DNA from: Callipepla californica brunnescens
Lineage: Eukaryota; Chordata; Aves; Galliformes; Odontophoridae
Assembly (NCBI GenBank): GCA_023055505.1
Contig: JALIRH010000144.1
Span: forward strand, 646,174-710,173
Direction of reading: 5' to 3'
Length of the DNA: 64,000 nucleotides
Of the stretch, positions 1 to 10,905 are shown piece after piece. The position numbers were made by a program, and so were the translations under genes. Position 1 is the stretch's first letter. Every line of letters starts with the position of its first letter. The notes under the pieces are model-generated. The model did no database searches. It was not told the origin of the DNA and worked only from the letters and a program-made list of their open reading frames with translations.

Positions 1-1587
1 TCTTCAGGTCCTCTGATTGGAATGAACTCAGCACTTTGCTGGCTGTTCCTTGCACCTCCCACCCCAGCTAATGTATGGGATGATTTGTATGATGTAACCC
101 AAAACCAAACCCCAGGCCTACCCCTTCTCTCACCCTGACACTCGAACCAAACCTCCGCCTAAACCTAACCCTAATATCTAAGCCTAAGCCTAACCCTTCC
201 AATTGCCCTAGCCCTAACACTAACCCTTTTCCTATACCTAACCCTGACCTCAACCCTGATCCTAACCTTTCCCTAACCCTAACACCAACCCGTAACATCA
301 TTTGAATCCTAATCCTATTCCAAACCTTAACCCTATCCCAAGGCCTAACCCTACTCTGACCTTTACACTCCAACTAACCCAACCTCGATCAATAAATACA
401 AATGGAATCCTAAACCTAAACCTAAACCTAAACCTACTGCTAACACCACAAGTCAGCCTACTTTTCTCCCTAAATCTAATCATAAATCTCAAAAAATCTT
501 TGTCCCTAACCCTAATCATAAATCCAGTCCAAACTCTGAAACTTTCCCAAAACCTATGCCTATCCCTAACACTTACTCTTACCCTAAGTCTATCCCTAAC
601 ACTAACCCTTCTCCCAGACACAACCCTAAAGCCAACACTAATCCTAACCTAATCTTTATCCTAATCCTAAACCTAATCCTAACTCTTACCCTAATTCTAA
701 CTCTACCCTAACCCTAACTCTGACCCTCAAACCAAACCCACATTTAAGCACAACCCTAATCCCGACACCTAGCATCAGATTACCACAACCCTAACGGAAC
801 CCTAACCCTAACACTAATGCTAGGACTATCCCAAACCCTAACCCAAGTACTAGACCAAACCATACCCCTATCCCTCACTCTAAAACTAACAACCCTAACT
901 AAACTCTAACCGTAACCCTATCCCTAATACTAACACTAATCATCTTTTAAACACCAATGTTATTCCTATTCCTAAACCTTACCCAATCTCCAAATGAAAT
1001 CCAAGGCCGGTGCCTTCTCACACCCTAACGATCAAACCAAACCTACATCTAAACCTAACCCTAAATCCAATCTTTACCCTAAACCATACACTTGCCCTGG
1101 CCTTAACACTAACCCTTTCCCTATACCTAACCCTAACCCTAACCTTAACACTAATTTGAGGCCTATCCCTAGTAGGAACCCAAAACCTAATTGGAATCTG
1201 AATCCTGTTCTTAACCTTAACCCTAACACGACTTAACTCTACTCTGACCCTAAAAGTCAAATGAACCCTACTCCTTACCCTAAACCTCAATCTAAACCTA
1301 AACCTAACCCTAAACCTAAACTTCACAAGAACACTCAACCTAATCCTAGCACTAACCTAAACTAAAACTAAAACAACTTTTTTGCTAACCCTAATCCTAA
1401 ATCTAACCCTAACCCCAAAACTCCCCCAAACCTGACCCTAAACCTAATCCACTCCAAAATCCTTACCCTAACCCTAACCCCAAACACCCTAATACTAGAA
1501 CTAAAGCAATCCTTCACCCTAACCCTAAAACTAACAATTTAACTTTGACCCTAAAACTCAAATTCACCCTACATACACTTTATGCTA

Positions 1588-1593
1588 CCTAGG
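1588..1593. other. Strand-polarity switch (CCTAGG palindrome), unit 1
   Basis: Upstream sequence is CCCTAA-like and downstream sequence is TTAGGG-like on the same strand. The switch is centred on CCTAGG inside CTACCTAGGTTAG, nearly a perfect palindrome of the telomeric word. The same site is at 6989-6994 and 12390-12395. The C-rich-to-G-rich direction is opposite to a simple end-to-end telomere fusion, which would read TTAGGG then CCCTAA. Confidence 0.85.
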
Positions 1594-2038
1594 TTAGGGT
1601 CAGGCTCAATCTGGGTTTTGTGTTGGGGTCAAAGGGATAGGGTTAGGGTAGAGTTCGAGTTAGGATGAAGGTAATGCTTACAGATATGTTTAGAGAATGG
1701 AACAGGGTTAGGGTTAAGGTTAGGGTAAGGTTGAAGGTTAGGCTCAGGGACAGATTTAGGGTTAGAGTTTGGGTTCCTTTTAGGTTTAGGGATAGGGTTA
1801 GGGTACGGTTAGGTATTGTACAACGCTAAGTGTTAGCTTCTGGGTAAGGGATAGGGTTAGGGTAAGGGTTAGATTCAGGGTTAGGGTTAGCATTAGCATC
1901 AGGGTTAGGGTTATGGTAAGAGTTAGGATAGGGAATGGGATACAGTTAGGGTAAGGGTTAGGAATAGGGTTAGGGTTACATTAAGGTTAGGGTTAGTGTT
2001 TGGATCAGGGGTAGGGTTAGGAATAAAGTTAGAGTAAG

Positions 2039-3520
2039 GGCTAGGATTAGGGTTAGGGTTAGGGTAGGGATACGGTTAGGGTAGAGTTAAGGTTAGGGTA
2101 GGGTTAGGGTTAGGGTAAGGGTTAGGGATAGGGTTAGGGTTAGGGTTAGGGTTAGGGTTAGGTTAGGGTTTGGGTTATGGTAAGAGTTAGGATAGGGATT
2201 GTGATACGGTTAGGGTAAGGGTTAGGAATAGGGATAGGGTTTGATTAGGGTAAGGGTTATTGTTTGGATTAGGGGTAGGGTTACGAATAAAGTTAGAGTT
2301 AGGGCTAGGATTAGGGTTAGGGTTCGGGATTGGATTAGTGTTAGGGTAAGGAATAAAGTTAGAGTTAGTGTTAGGATTAGGGTTAGGGTAAAGTAGGGTT
2401 AGGGGTAGGGTTAGGGTTAGGGTTAGGGTAGGGTTAGGGTTAGGGTTAGGGTTAGGCTAGGGTTAGGGTAAGGGTAAGGGTTAGGGTTAGGGTTAGGGTT
2501 AGGGTTAGGGTAGGGTTAGGGTAGGGTTAGGGTTAGGATTAGGGTTAGGGTTAGGATTAGGGTTAGGGTTAGGGTTAGGGTAGGGTTAGGGTTAGGGTTA
2601 GGGTTAGGGTTAAATTTATTGTTAGGGTTAGGGTTAGGGTTAGGGTTAGGGTTAGGGCTAGGGTTAGGGTAGGGTTAGGGTTAGGGTTAGGGTTAGGGTT
2701 AGGGTTAGGGTTGGGGTTAGGGTTAGGGTTAGGGTTAGGGTTAGGGTTAGGGTATGCTTAGGGTTAGGGTAAAATTAGGTTTAGGGTTAGTGTTAGGGTT
2801 AGGGTTAAATTTATTGTTAGGTTTAGGGTTAAGGTTAGAGTTAGGGTTAGGGTTGAGGTTAGGGTTAGGGTTAGGGTTAGGGTTAGGGTTAGGGTTAGGG
2901 TTAGGGTTAGGGTTAGGGTTAGGGTTAGGATTAGGGTTAGGGTTAGGGTTAGGGTTAAGGTGGGAGTTAGGGTTAGGGTTAGGGTTAGGGTTAGGTAAGG
3001 GTTAGGGTTAGGGTAAGAATTAGGATAGGGATTGTGATACAGTTAAGGTAAGGGTTAGGAATTAGAGTTAGGGTTAGGGTTAGGATTAGGGTTAGGGTTA
3101 GGTTAGGGTTAGGGTTAGGGTTAAGGTTAGAGTTAGGGTTAGGGTTAGGGTTAGGGTTAGGGTTAGGGTTAGGTAAGGGTTAGGGTTAGGGTAAGAATTA
3201 TGATAGGGATTGTGATACAGTTAAGGTAAGGGTTAGGAATTAGGGTTAGGGTTAGGGTTAGGTTTAGGTTTAGGTTTAGGTTTAGGGTTAGGGTTAGGGT
3301 TAGGGTTAGTGTTAGGGTAGGTTAGGGTTAGGGTATGGTAGGGTTAGGGTTAGGGTAGGGTAAGGGTTAGCATTAGGTTTAGGGTTAGGGTTAGAGTTAG
3401 GTTAGGGCTAGGGTTAGGGTTAGGGTTAGGGTTAGGGTTAATGTAGTTTAGGGCTAGGGTTAGGGTTAGGGTTAGGATTGGGTTAATGTAGGGTTAGGGT
3501 TAGTGCTAGGAATCAATTTG
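2039..3520 (+). repeat. Near-pure TTAGGG core of macrosatellite unit 1
   Basis: This is the most regular telomeric DNA in the unit. The longest uninterrupted TTAGGG run, about 70 bp, lies at roughly 2859-2928. The same core lies at about 7440-8921 and about 12845-14265 in the other units. Recurrent interruptions (TTAAATTTATTG, TAAGAATTA, GGGTAGGG) are shared by the units, so the core was duplicated as a block and not re-made by telomerase in each copy. The G-rich strand is strongly predicted to form G-quadruplexes. Confidence 0.9.
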
Positions 3521-5309
3521 GAGGAAGGAAAAGGTATAGGAATTGGTTCATTGTTAGCGTTAGTCTTCAGGGTTAGGGTTCGGATTTAGCACTATGTTTC
3601 AGGTTCCTTTTAGGTTTAGTGATAAGGATTAGGGGTACGTTTAGGTATTGTACAATGCTAAGTGTTAGCTTCTGGGTGGGGGTTGGGGTTAGATTAAGGG
3701 TGAGGGTTAGGACTAGATTTAGGATTAGGTTTAGGAATAGGTTTTCTTTGATTGTTAGGGTGAGAGAAAGGTTAGGCCTTGGGTTTGTTTTTGGAATAGT
3801 TTTGGGTTTCAGAATAGGAATTGGGTTAGTATTTGGAATCTGATTGCTTTAGTATTAGTGTTAGGGTGGGGGTTAGAAGTTAGGTGAGGGTTTTGGTAAT
3901 CTAATGCTTTGTGTTAGGCTTAGGGTTGGGCTTTTACTTGAGGTTGGTGTTAGGGTCAGCTTTAGTTTGAAGGTAGATTTAGAGTTTAAATTGTGGTCAT
4001 GCTTTGGATTAGTTTTAGAGTTAGGGTAAGATTTAGGTTTCCTTTCAGTGTTAGGCTGTGAGAATTGTAGGCTTTGTGTTTTTGGGTTTGTGTTGGGTTT
4101 AGGAATTGGAATAGTGTTTGGGATAGTATTAGCGTTAAGGCTGGGGTTAGAGTTAGGTGATGGCTGTGGTAATCTAATGCTTTGTGTTAGGTTTAGGGTT
4201 GGGCTTCAATCTGGGGTTGGTTTTAAGGTCCCATTTAGATTTCAGGAAGAATTGGAGTTCAATTGAGGTAACGGTTAGGATTAGATTTAGGGTTCTGATA
4301 AGGGTTAGGTTAGGGTTAGGGTTTGGTTCCAAGTTGTTTTTAGGGTTAGGGTTAACGTTAGGTTTCAGGATAGGGTTAGGAATATAGCTAGGTGTTAGGT
4401 AAGGTTTAGTCCTGGGGTTTCAGTTCGGGTTAGGTGAAGCGTTAGTTTTACAGTTAGAAGACATGTTAGGGTTAGGGTTAGGTTTTGGTGTAGATTTAGG
4501 TTTAGGGTAAGGGTTAGGGATGTAGATGAAGGTTTAGTGGAAGGGGTAGGGTTCTCTTTAGTTTTAGGACCAGGGAAGGGTCCTAAAAGGGCCTTGGCTA
4601 AGGGTGAGTTTTAGTATTTGATTTAGCGTTGCGTTCAGGTCTAGGTTAGTTTGAGTGTCAGGCTGAGAGAAGGGGTAGGCCTTGGGTTTGGTTCTGGCTT
4701 AGTGTTAGGTTTAGGAATAGGAATAGTTTTGGTGTTTGGATTGGGTTTGGGGTTATTAGTAGGGATTGGATTGGGGTTAGTGTTAGGTGAGATCTGCGGT
4801 AATCTGATGCTTTCTTTGAGGCTTGAGGTTTGAGCTTAAACATGGTGTTGGTTTTAGGGTAGGATTTAGGGCTAGGGTTTGGTTGAGGGTAGCATTAGGT
4901 TTAGGTTTAGGGGAAGGGTTTTGGTTAGGGTAGAGGTTAGAATTCTGGTTTGGGTTAGGAATAGGGTTCTGGACAAGGTAAGGATTTAGTCCTAGGTTTC
5001 CAGTTAGGGTAAGGTGAAGTGCTGGTGTTCTAGTTAGGAGAAGAGTTAGGTTGAGGTTTCGGGTTAGGTTTTTTTGTCGATTTAGGTTTTAGGTAAGGGG
5101 TAGATTTTAGACAACATGAGCTTTCTGGTCAGAGTAGGGTTAGGCCTTAGAATATGGATAAGATTAGGATAAATGTAGGGTTAGTTTCGGGTTTAGGTTA
5201 GTTTGAGTGTTAGGCTGAGAGAAGGGGAGGGCCTTGGGTTTGGGTTTGGTTTAGGGTTAAGATAAGGTTTAGGAATAGGAGTAGGTTTGGGGTTTGGATT
5301 GGGTTTGGA

Positions 5310-5504
5310 CTTGATAGTGACTCCCCACTGAACCATAACATCAGGGCCCCATAAATATCATCGGAATTGGCAACACAAACGGTTTGATAGTAGCTACCCG
5401 ATCTTCAGGTCCTCTGATTGGAATGAACTCAGCACTTTGCTGGCTGTTCCTTGCACCTCCCACCCCAGCTAATGTATGGGATGATTTGTATGATGTAACC
5501 CAAA
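5310..5504. other. Non-telomeric spacer between macrosatellite units 1 and 2
   Basis: About 195 bp of ordinary mixed-composition sequence joins the G-rich end of one unit to the C-rich start of the next. It has no telomeric words, no convincing reading frame, and no RNA gene that I recognise. A partial copy occupies 1-105 and another full copy lies at about 10711-10905. It is the best single-copy-like probe for counting units. Confidence 0.8.
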
Positions 5505-8500
5505 ACCAAACCCCAGGCCTACCCCTTCTCTCACCCTGACACTCGAACCAAACCTCCGCCTAAACCTAACCCTAATATCTAAGCCTAAGCCTAACCCTTC
5601 CAATTGCCCTAGCCCTAACACTAACCCTTTTCCTATACCTAACCCTGACCTCAACCCTGATCCTAACCTTTCCCTAACCCTAACACCAACCCGTAACATC
5701 ATTTGAATCCTAATCCTATTCCAAACCTTAACCCTATCCCAAGGCCTAACCCTACTCTGACCTTTACACTCCAACTAACCCAACCTCGATCAATAAATAC
5801 AAATGGAATCCTAAACCTAAACCTAAACCTAAACCTACTGCTAACACCACAAGTCAGCCTACTTTTCTCCCTAAATCTAATCATAAATCTCAAAAAATCT
5901 TTGTCCCTAACCCTAATCATAAATCCAGTCCAAACTCTGAAACTTTCCCAAAACCTATGCCTATCCCTAACACTTACTCTTACCCTAAGTCTATCCCTAA
6001 CACTAACCCTTCTCCCAGACACAACCCTAAAGCCAACACTAATCCTAACCTAATCTTTATCCTAATCCTAAACCTAATCCTAACTCTTACCCTAATTCTA
6101 ACTCTACCCTAACCCTAACTCTGACCCTCAAACCAAACCCACATTTAAGCACAACCCTAATCCCGACACCTAGCATCAGATTACCACAACCCTAACGGAA
6201 CCCTAACCCTAACACTAATGCTAGGACTATCCCAAACCCTAACCCAAGTACTAGACCAAACCATACCCCTATCCCTCACTCTAAAACTAACAACCCTAAC
6301 TAAACTCTAACCGTAACCCTATCCCTAATACTAACACTAATCATCTTTTAAACACCAATGTTATTCCTATTCCTAAACCTTACCCAATCTCCAAATGAAA
6401 TCCAAGGCCGGTGCCTTCTCACACCCTAACGATCAAACCAAACCTACATCTAAACCTAACCCTAAATCCAATCTTTACCCTAAACCATACACTTGCCCTG
6501 GCCTTAACACTAACCCTTTCCCTATACCTAACCCTAACCCTAACCTTAACACTAATTTGAGGCCTATCCCTAGTAGGAACCCAAAACCTAATTGGAATCT
6601 GAATCCTGTTCTTAACCTTAACCCTAACACGACTTAACTCTACTCTGACCCTAAAAGTCAAATGAACCCTACTCCTTACCCTAAACCTCAATCTAAACCT
6701 AAACCTAACCCTAAACCTAAACTTCACAAGAACACTCAACCTAATCCTAGCACTAACCTAAACTAAAACTAAAACAACTTTTTTGCTAACCCTAATCCTA
6801 AATCTAACCCTAACCCCAAAACTCCCCCAAACCTGACCCTAAACCTAATCCACTCCAAAATCCTTACCCTAACCCTAACCCCAAACACCCTAATACTAGA
6901 ACTAAAGCAATCCTTCACCCTAACCCTAAAACTAACAATTTAACTTTGACCCTAAAACTCAAATTCACCCTACATACACTTTATGCTACCTAGGTTAGGG
7001 TCAGGCTCAATCTGGGTTTTGTGTTGGGGTCAAAGGGATAGGGTTAGGGTAGAGTTCGAGTTAGGATGAAGGTAATGCTTACAGATATGTTTAGAGAATG
7101 GAACAGGGTTAGGGTTAAGGTTAGGGTAAGGTTGAAGGTTAGGCTCAGGGACAGATTTAGGGTTAGAGTTTGGGTTCCTTTTAGGTTTAGGGATAGGGTT
7201 AGGGTACGGTTAGGTATTGTACAACGCTAAGTGTTAGCTTCTGGGTAAGGGATAGGGTTAGGGTAAGGGTTAGATTCAGGGTTAGGGTTAGCATTAGCAT
7301 CAGGGTTAGGGTTATGGTAAGAGTTAGGATAGGGAATGGGATACAGTTAGGGTAAGGGTTAGGAATAGGGTTAGGGTTACATTAAGGTTAGGGTTAGTGT
7401 TTGGATCAGGGGTAGGGTTAGGAATAAAGTTAGAGTAAGGGCTAGGATTAGGGTTAGGGTTAGGGTAGGGATACGGTTAGGGTAGAGTTAAGGTTAGGGT
7501 AGGGTTAGGGTTAGGGTAAGGGTTAGGGATAGGGTTAGGGTTAGGGTTAGGGTTAGGGTTAGGTTAGGGTTTGGGTTATGGTAAGAGTTAGGATAGGGAT
7601 TGTGATACGGTTAGGGTAAGGGTTAGGAATAGGGATAGGGTTTGATTAGGGTAAGGGTTATTGTTTGGATTAGGGGTAGGGTTACGAATAAAGTTAGAGT
7701 TAGGGCTAGGATTAGGGTTAGGGTTCGGGATTGGATTAGTGTTAGGGTAAGGAATAAAGTTAGAGTTAGTGTTAGGATTAGGGTTAGGGTAAAGTAGGGT
7801 TAGGGGTAGGGTTAGGGTTAGGGTTAGGGTAGGGTTAGGGTTAGGGTTAGGGTTAGGCTAGGGTTAGGGTAAGGGTAAGGGTTAGGGTTAGGGTTAGGGT
7901 TAGGGTTAGGGTAGGGTTAGGGTAGGGTTAGGGTTAGGATTAGGGTTAGGGTTAGGATTAGGGTTAGGGTTAGGGTTAGGGTAGGGTTAGGGTTAGGGTT
8001 AGGGTTAGGGTTAAATTTATTGTTAGGGTTAGGGTTAGGGTTAGGGTTAGGGTTAGGGCTAGGGTTAGGGTAGGGTTAGGGTTAGGGTTAGGGTTAGGGT
8101 TAGGGTTAGGGTTGGGGTTAGGGTTAGGGTTAGGGTTAGGGTTAGGGTTAGGGTATGCTTAGGGTTAGGGTAAAATTAGGTTTAGGGTTAGTGTTAGGGT
8201 TAGGGTTAAATTTATTGTTAGGTTTAGGGTTAAGGTTAGAGTTAGGGTTAGGGTTGAGGTTAGGGTTAGGGTTAGGGTTAGGGTTAGGGTTAGGGTTAGG
8301 GTTAGGGTTAGGGTTAGGGTTAGGGTTAGGATTAGGGTTAGGGTTAGGGTTAGGGTTAAGGTGGGAGTTAGGGTTAGGGTTAGGGTTAGGGTTAGGTAAG
8401 GGTTAGGGTTAGGGTAAGAATTAGGATAGGGATTGTGATACAGTTAAGGTAAGGGTTAGGAATTAGAGTTAGGGTTAGGGTTAGGATTAGGGTTAGGGTT

Positions 8501-10802
8501 AGGTTAGGGTTAGGGTTAGGGTTAAGGTTAGAGTTAGGGTTAGGTTTAGGGTTAGGGTTAGGGTTAGGGTTAGGTAAGGGTTAGGGTTAGGGTAAGAATT
8601 ATGATAGGGATTGTGATACAGTTAAGGTAAGGGTTAGGAATTAGGGTTAGGGTTAGGGTTAGGTTTAGGTTTAGGTTTAGGTTTAGGGTTAGGGTTAGGG
8701 TTAGGGTTAGTGTTAGGGTAGGTTAGGGTTAGGGTATGGTAGGGTTAGGGTTAGGGTAGGGTAAGGGTTAGCATTAGGTTTAGGGTTAGGGTTAGAGTTA
8801 GGTTAGGGCTAGGGTTAGGGTTAGGGTTAGGGTTAGGGTTAATGTAGTTTAGGGCTAGGGTTAGGGTTAGGGTTAGGATTGGGTTAATGTAGGGTTAGGG
8901 TTAGTGCTAGGAATCAATTTGGAGGAAGGAAAAGGTATAGGAATTGGTTCATTGTTAGCGTTAGTCTTCAGGGTTAGGGTTCGGATTTAGCACTATGTTT
9001 CAGGTTCCTTTTAGGTTTAGTGATAAGGATTAGGGGTACGTTTAGGTATTGTACAATGCTAAGTGTTAGCTTCTGGGTGGGGGTTGGGGTTAGATTAAGG
9101 GTGAGGGTTAGGACTAGATTTAGGATTAGGTTTAGGAATAGGTTTTCTTTGATTGTTAGGGTGAGAGAAAGGTTAGGCCTTGGGTTTGTTTTTGGAATAG
9201 TTTTGGGTTTCAGAATAGGAATTGGGTTAGTATTTGGAATCTGATTGCTTTAGTATTAGTGTTAGGGTGGGGGTTAGAAGTTAGGTGAGCGTTGTGGTAA
9301 TCTAATGCTTTGTGTTAGGCTTAGGGTTGGGCTTTTACTTGAGGTTGGTGTTAGGGTCAGCTTTAGTTTGAAGGTAGATTTAGAGTTTAAATTGTGGTCA
9401 TGCTTTGGATTAGTTTTAGAGTTAGGGTAAGATTTAGGTTTCCTTTCAGTGTTAGGCTGTGAGAATTGTAGGCTTTGTGTTTTTGGGTTTGTGTTGGGTT
9501 TAGGAATTGGAATAGTGTTTGGGATAGTATTAGCGTTAAGGCTGGGGTTAGAGTTAGGTGATGGCTGTGGTAATCTAATGCTTTGTGTTAGGTTTAGGGT
9601 TGGGCTTCAATCTGGGGTTGGTTTTAAGGTCCCATTTAGATTTCAGGAAGAATTGGAGTTCAATTGAGGTAACGGTTAGGATTAGATTTAGGGTTCTGAT
9701 AAGGGTTAGGTTAGGGTTAGGGTTTGGTTCCAAGTTGTTTTTAGGGTTAGGGTTAACGTTAGGTTTCAGGATAGGGTTAGGAATATAGCTAGGTGTTAGG
9801 TAAGGTTTAGTCCTGGGGTTTCAGTTCGGGTTAGGTGAAGCGTTAGTTTTACAGTTAGAAGACATGTTAGGGTTAGGGTTAGGTTTTGGTGTAGATTTAG
9901 GTTTAGGGTAAGGGTTAGGGATGTAGATGAAGGTTTAGTGGAAGGGGTAGGGTTCTCTTTAGTTTTAGGACCAGGGAAGGGTCCTAAAAGGGCCTTGGCT
10001 AAGGGTGAGTTTTAGTATTTGATTTAGCGTTGCGTTCAGGTCTAGGTTAGTTTGAGTGTCAGGCTGAGAGAAGGGGTAGGCCTTGGGTTTGGTTCTGGCT
10101 TAGTGTTAGGTTTAGGAATAGGAATAGTTTTGGTGTTTGGATTGGGTTTGGGGTTATTAGTAGGGATTGGATTGGGGTTAGTGTTAGGTGAGATCTGCGG
10201 TAATCTGATGCTTTCTTTGAGGCTTGAGGTTTGAGCTTAAACATGGTGTTGGTTTTAGGGTAGGATTTAGGGCTAGGGTTTGGTTGAGGGTAGCATTAGG
10301 TTTAGGTTTAGGGGAAGGGTTTTGGTTAGGGTAGAGGTTAGAATTCTGGTTTGGGTTAGGAATAGGGTTCTGGACAAGGTAAGGATTTAGTCCTAGGTTT
10401 CCAGTTAGGGTAAGGTGAAGTGCTGGTGTTCTAGTTAGGAGAAGAGTTAGGTTGAGGTTTCGGGTTAGGTTTTTTTGTCGATTTAGGTTTTAGGTAAGGG
10501 GTAGATTTTAGACAACATGAGCTTTCTGGTCAGAGTAGGGTTAGGCCTTAGAATATGGATAAGATTAGGATAAATGTAGGGTTAGTTTCGGGTTTAGGTT
10601 AGTTTGAGTGTTAGGCTGAGAGAAGGGGAGGGCCTTGGGTTTGGGTTTGGTTTAGGGTTAAGATAAGGTTTAGGAATAGGAGTAGGTTTGGGGTTTGGAT
10701 TGGGTTTGGACTTGATAGTGACTCCCCACTGAACCATAACATCAGGGCCCCATAAATATCATCGGAATTGGCAACACAAACGGTTTGATAGTAGCTACCC
10801 GA
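5402..10802. repeat. Telomere-derived 5.4-kb macrosatellite, copy 2
   Basis: This is a direct tandem copy of 1-5401, with the same C-rich then G-rich structure and the same polarity switch at 6989-6994. By eye I find only about three substitutions against copy 1 (one near 8545 and two near 9294-9298). Such similarity implies very recent duplication, ongoing homogenisation, or an assembly effect. No genes are seen. Confidence 0.93.
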
Positions 10803-10905
10803 TCTTCAGGTCCTCTGATTGGAATGAACTCAGCACTTTGCTGGCTGTTCCTTGCACCTCCCACCCCAGCTAATGTATGGGATGATTTGTATGATGTAAC
10901 CCAAA
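10711..10905. other. Non-telomeric spacer between macrosatellite units 2 and 3
   Basis: This is the same spacer as at 5310-5504, shifted by 5401 bp and apparently identical by eye. No gene is recognised. Confidence 0.8.

Larger units (their letters stand above)
1..5401. repeat. Telomere-derived 5.4-kb macrosatellite, copy 1
   Basis: The block recurs at a shift of 5401 bp (the opening words at 1 reappear at 5402 and 10803). About 105-1587 is C-rich, made of degenerate CCCTAA-type words. After a polarity switch at 1588-1593, about 1594-5309 is G-rich, made of TTAGGG-type words with a nearly pure core at about 2040-3000. The outer part is more diverged (TTTAGG, TTGGGTTT, ATAGGA variants). No gene is supported: the open frames here are consequences of a 6-bp repeat that avoids stops on both strands. 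The unit start is arbitrary, being the first base of the window. Confidence 0.93.

Noticed and set aside
1..105. RNA gene in the unit spacer
   Set aside because: No tRNA, snRNA or telomerase RNA motifs could be recognised in the 195-bp spacer by eye.
2754..3005. Leu-Gly repeat protein ([11 protein letters not shown]) in the telomeric core
   Set aside because: Direct translation of TTAGGG; recurs identically in each unit only because the DNA is duplicated.
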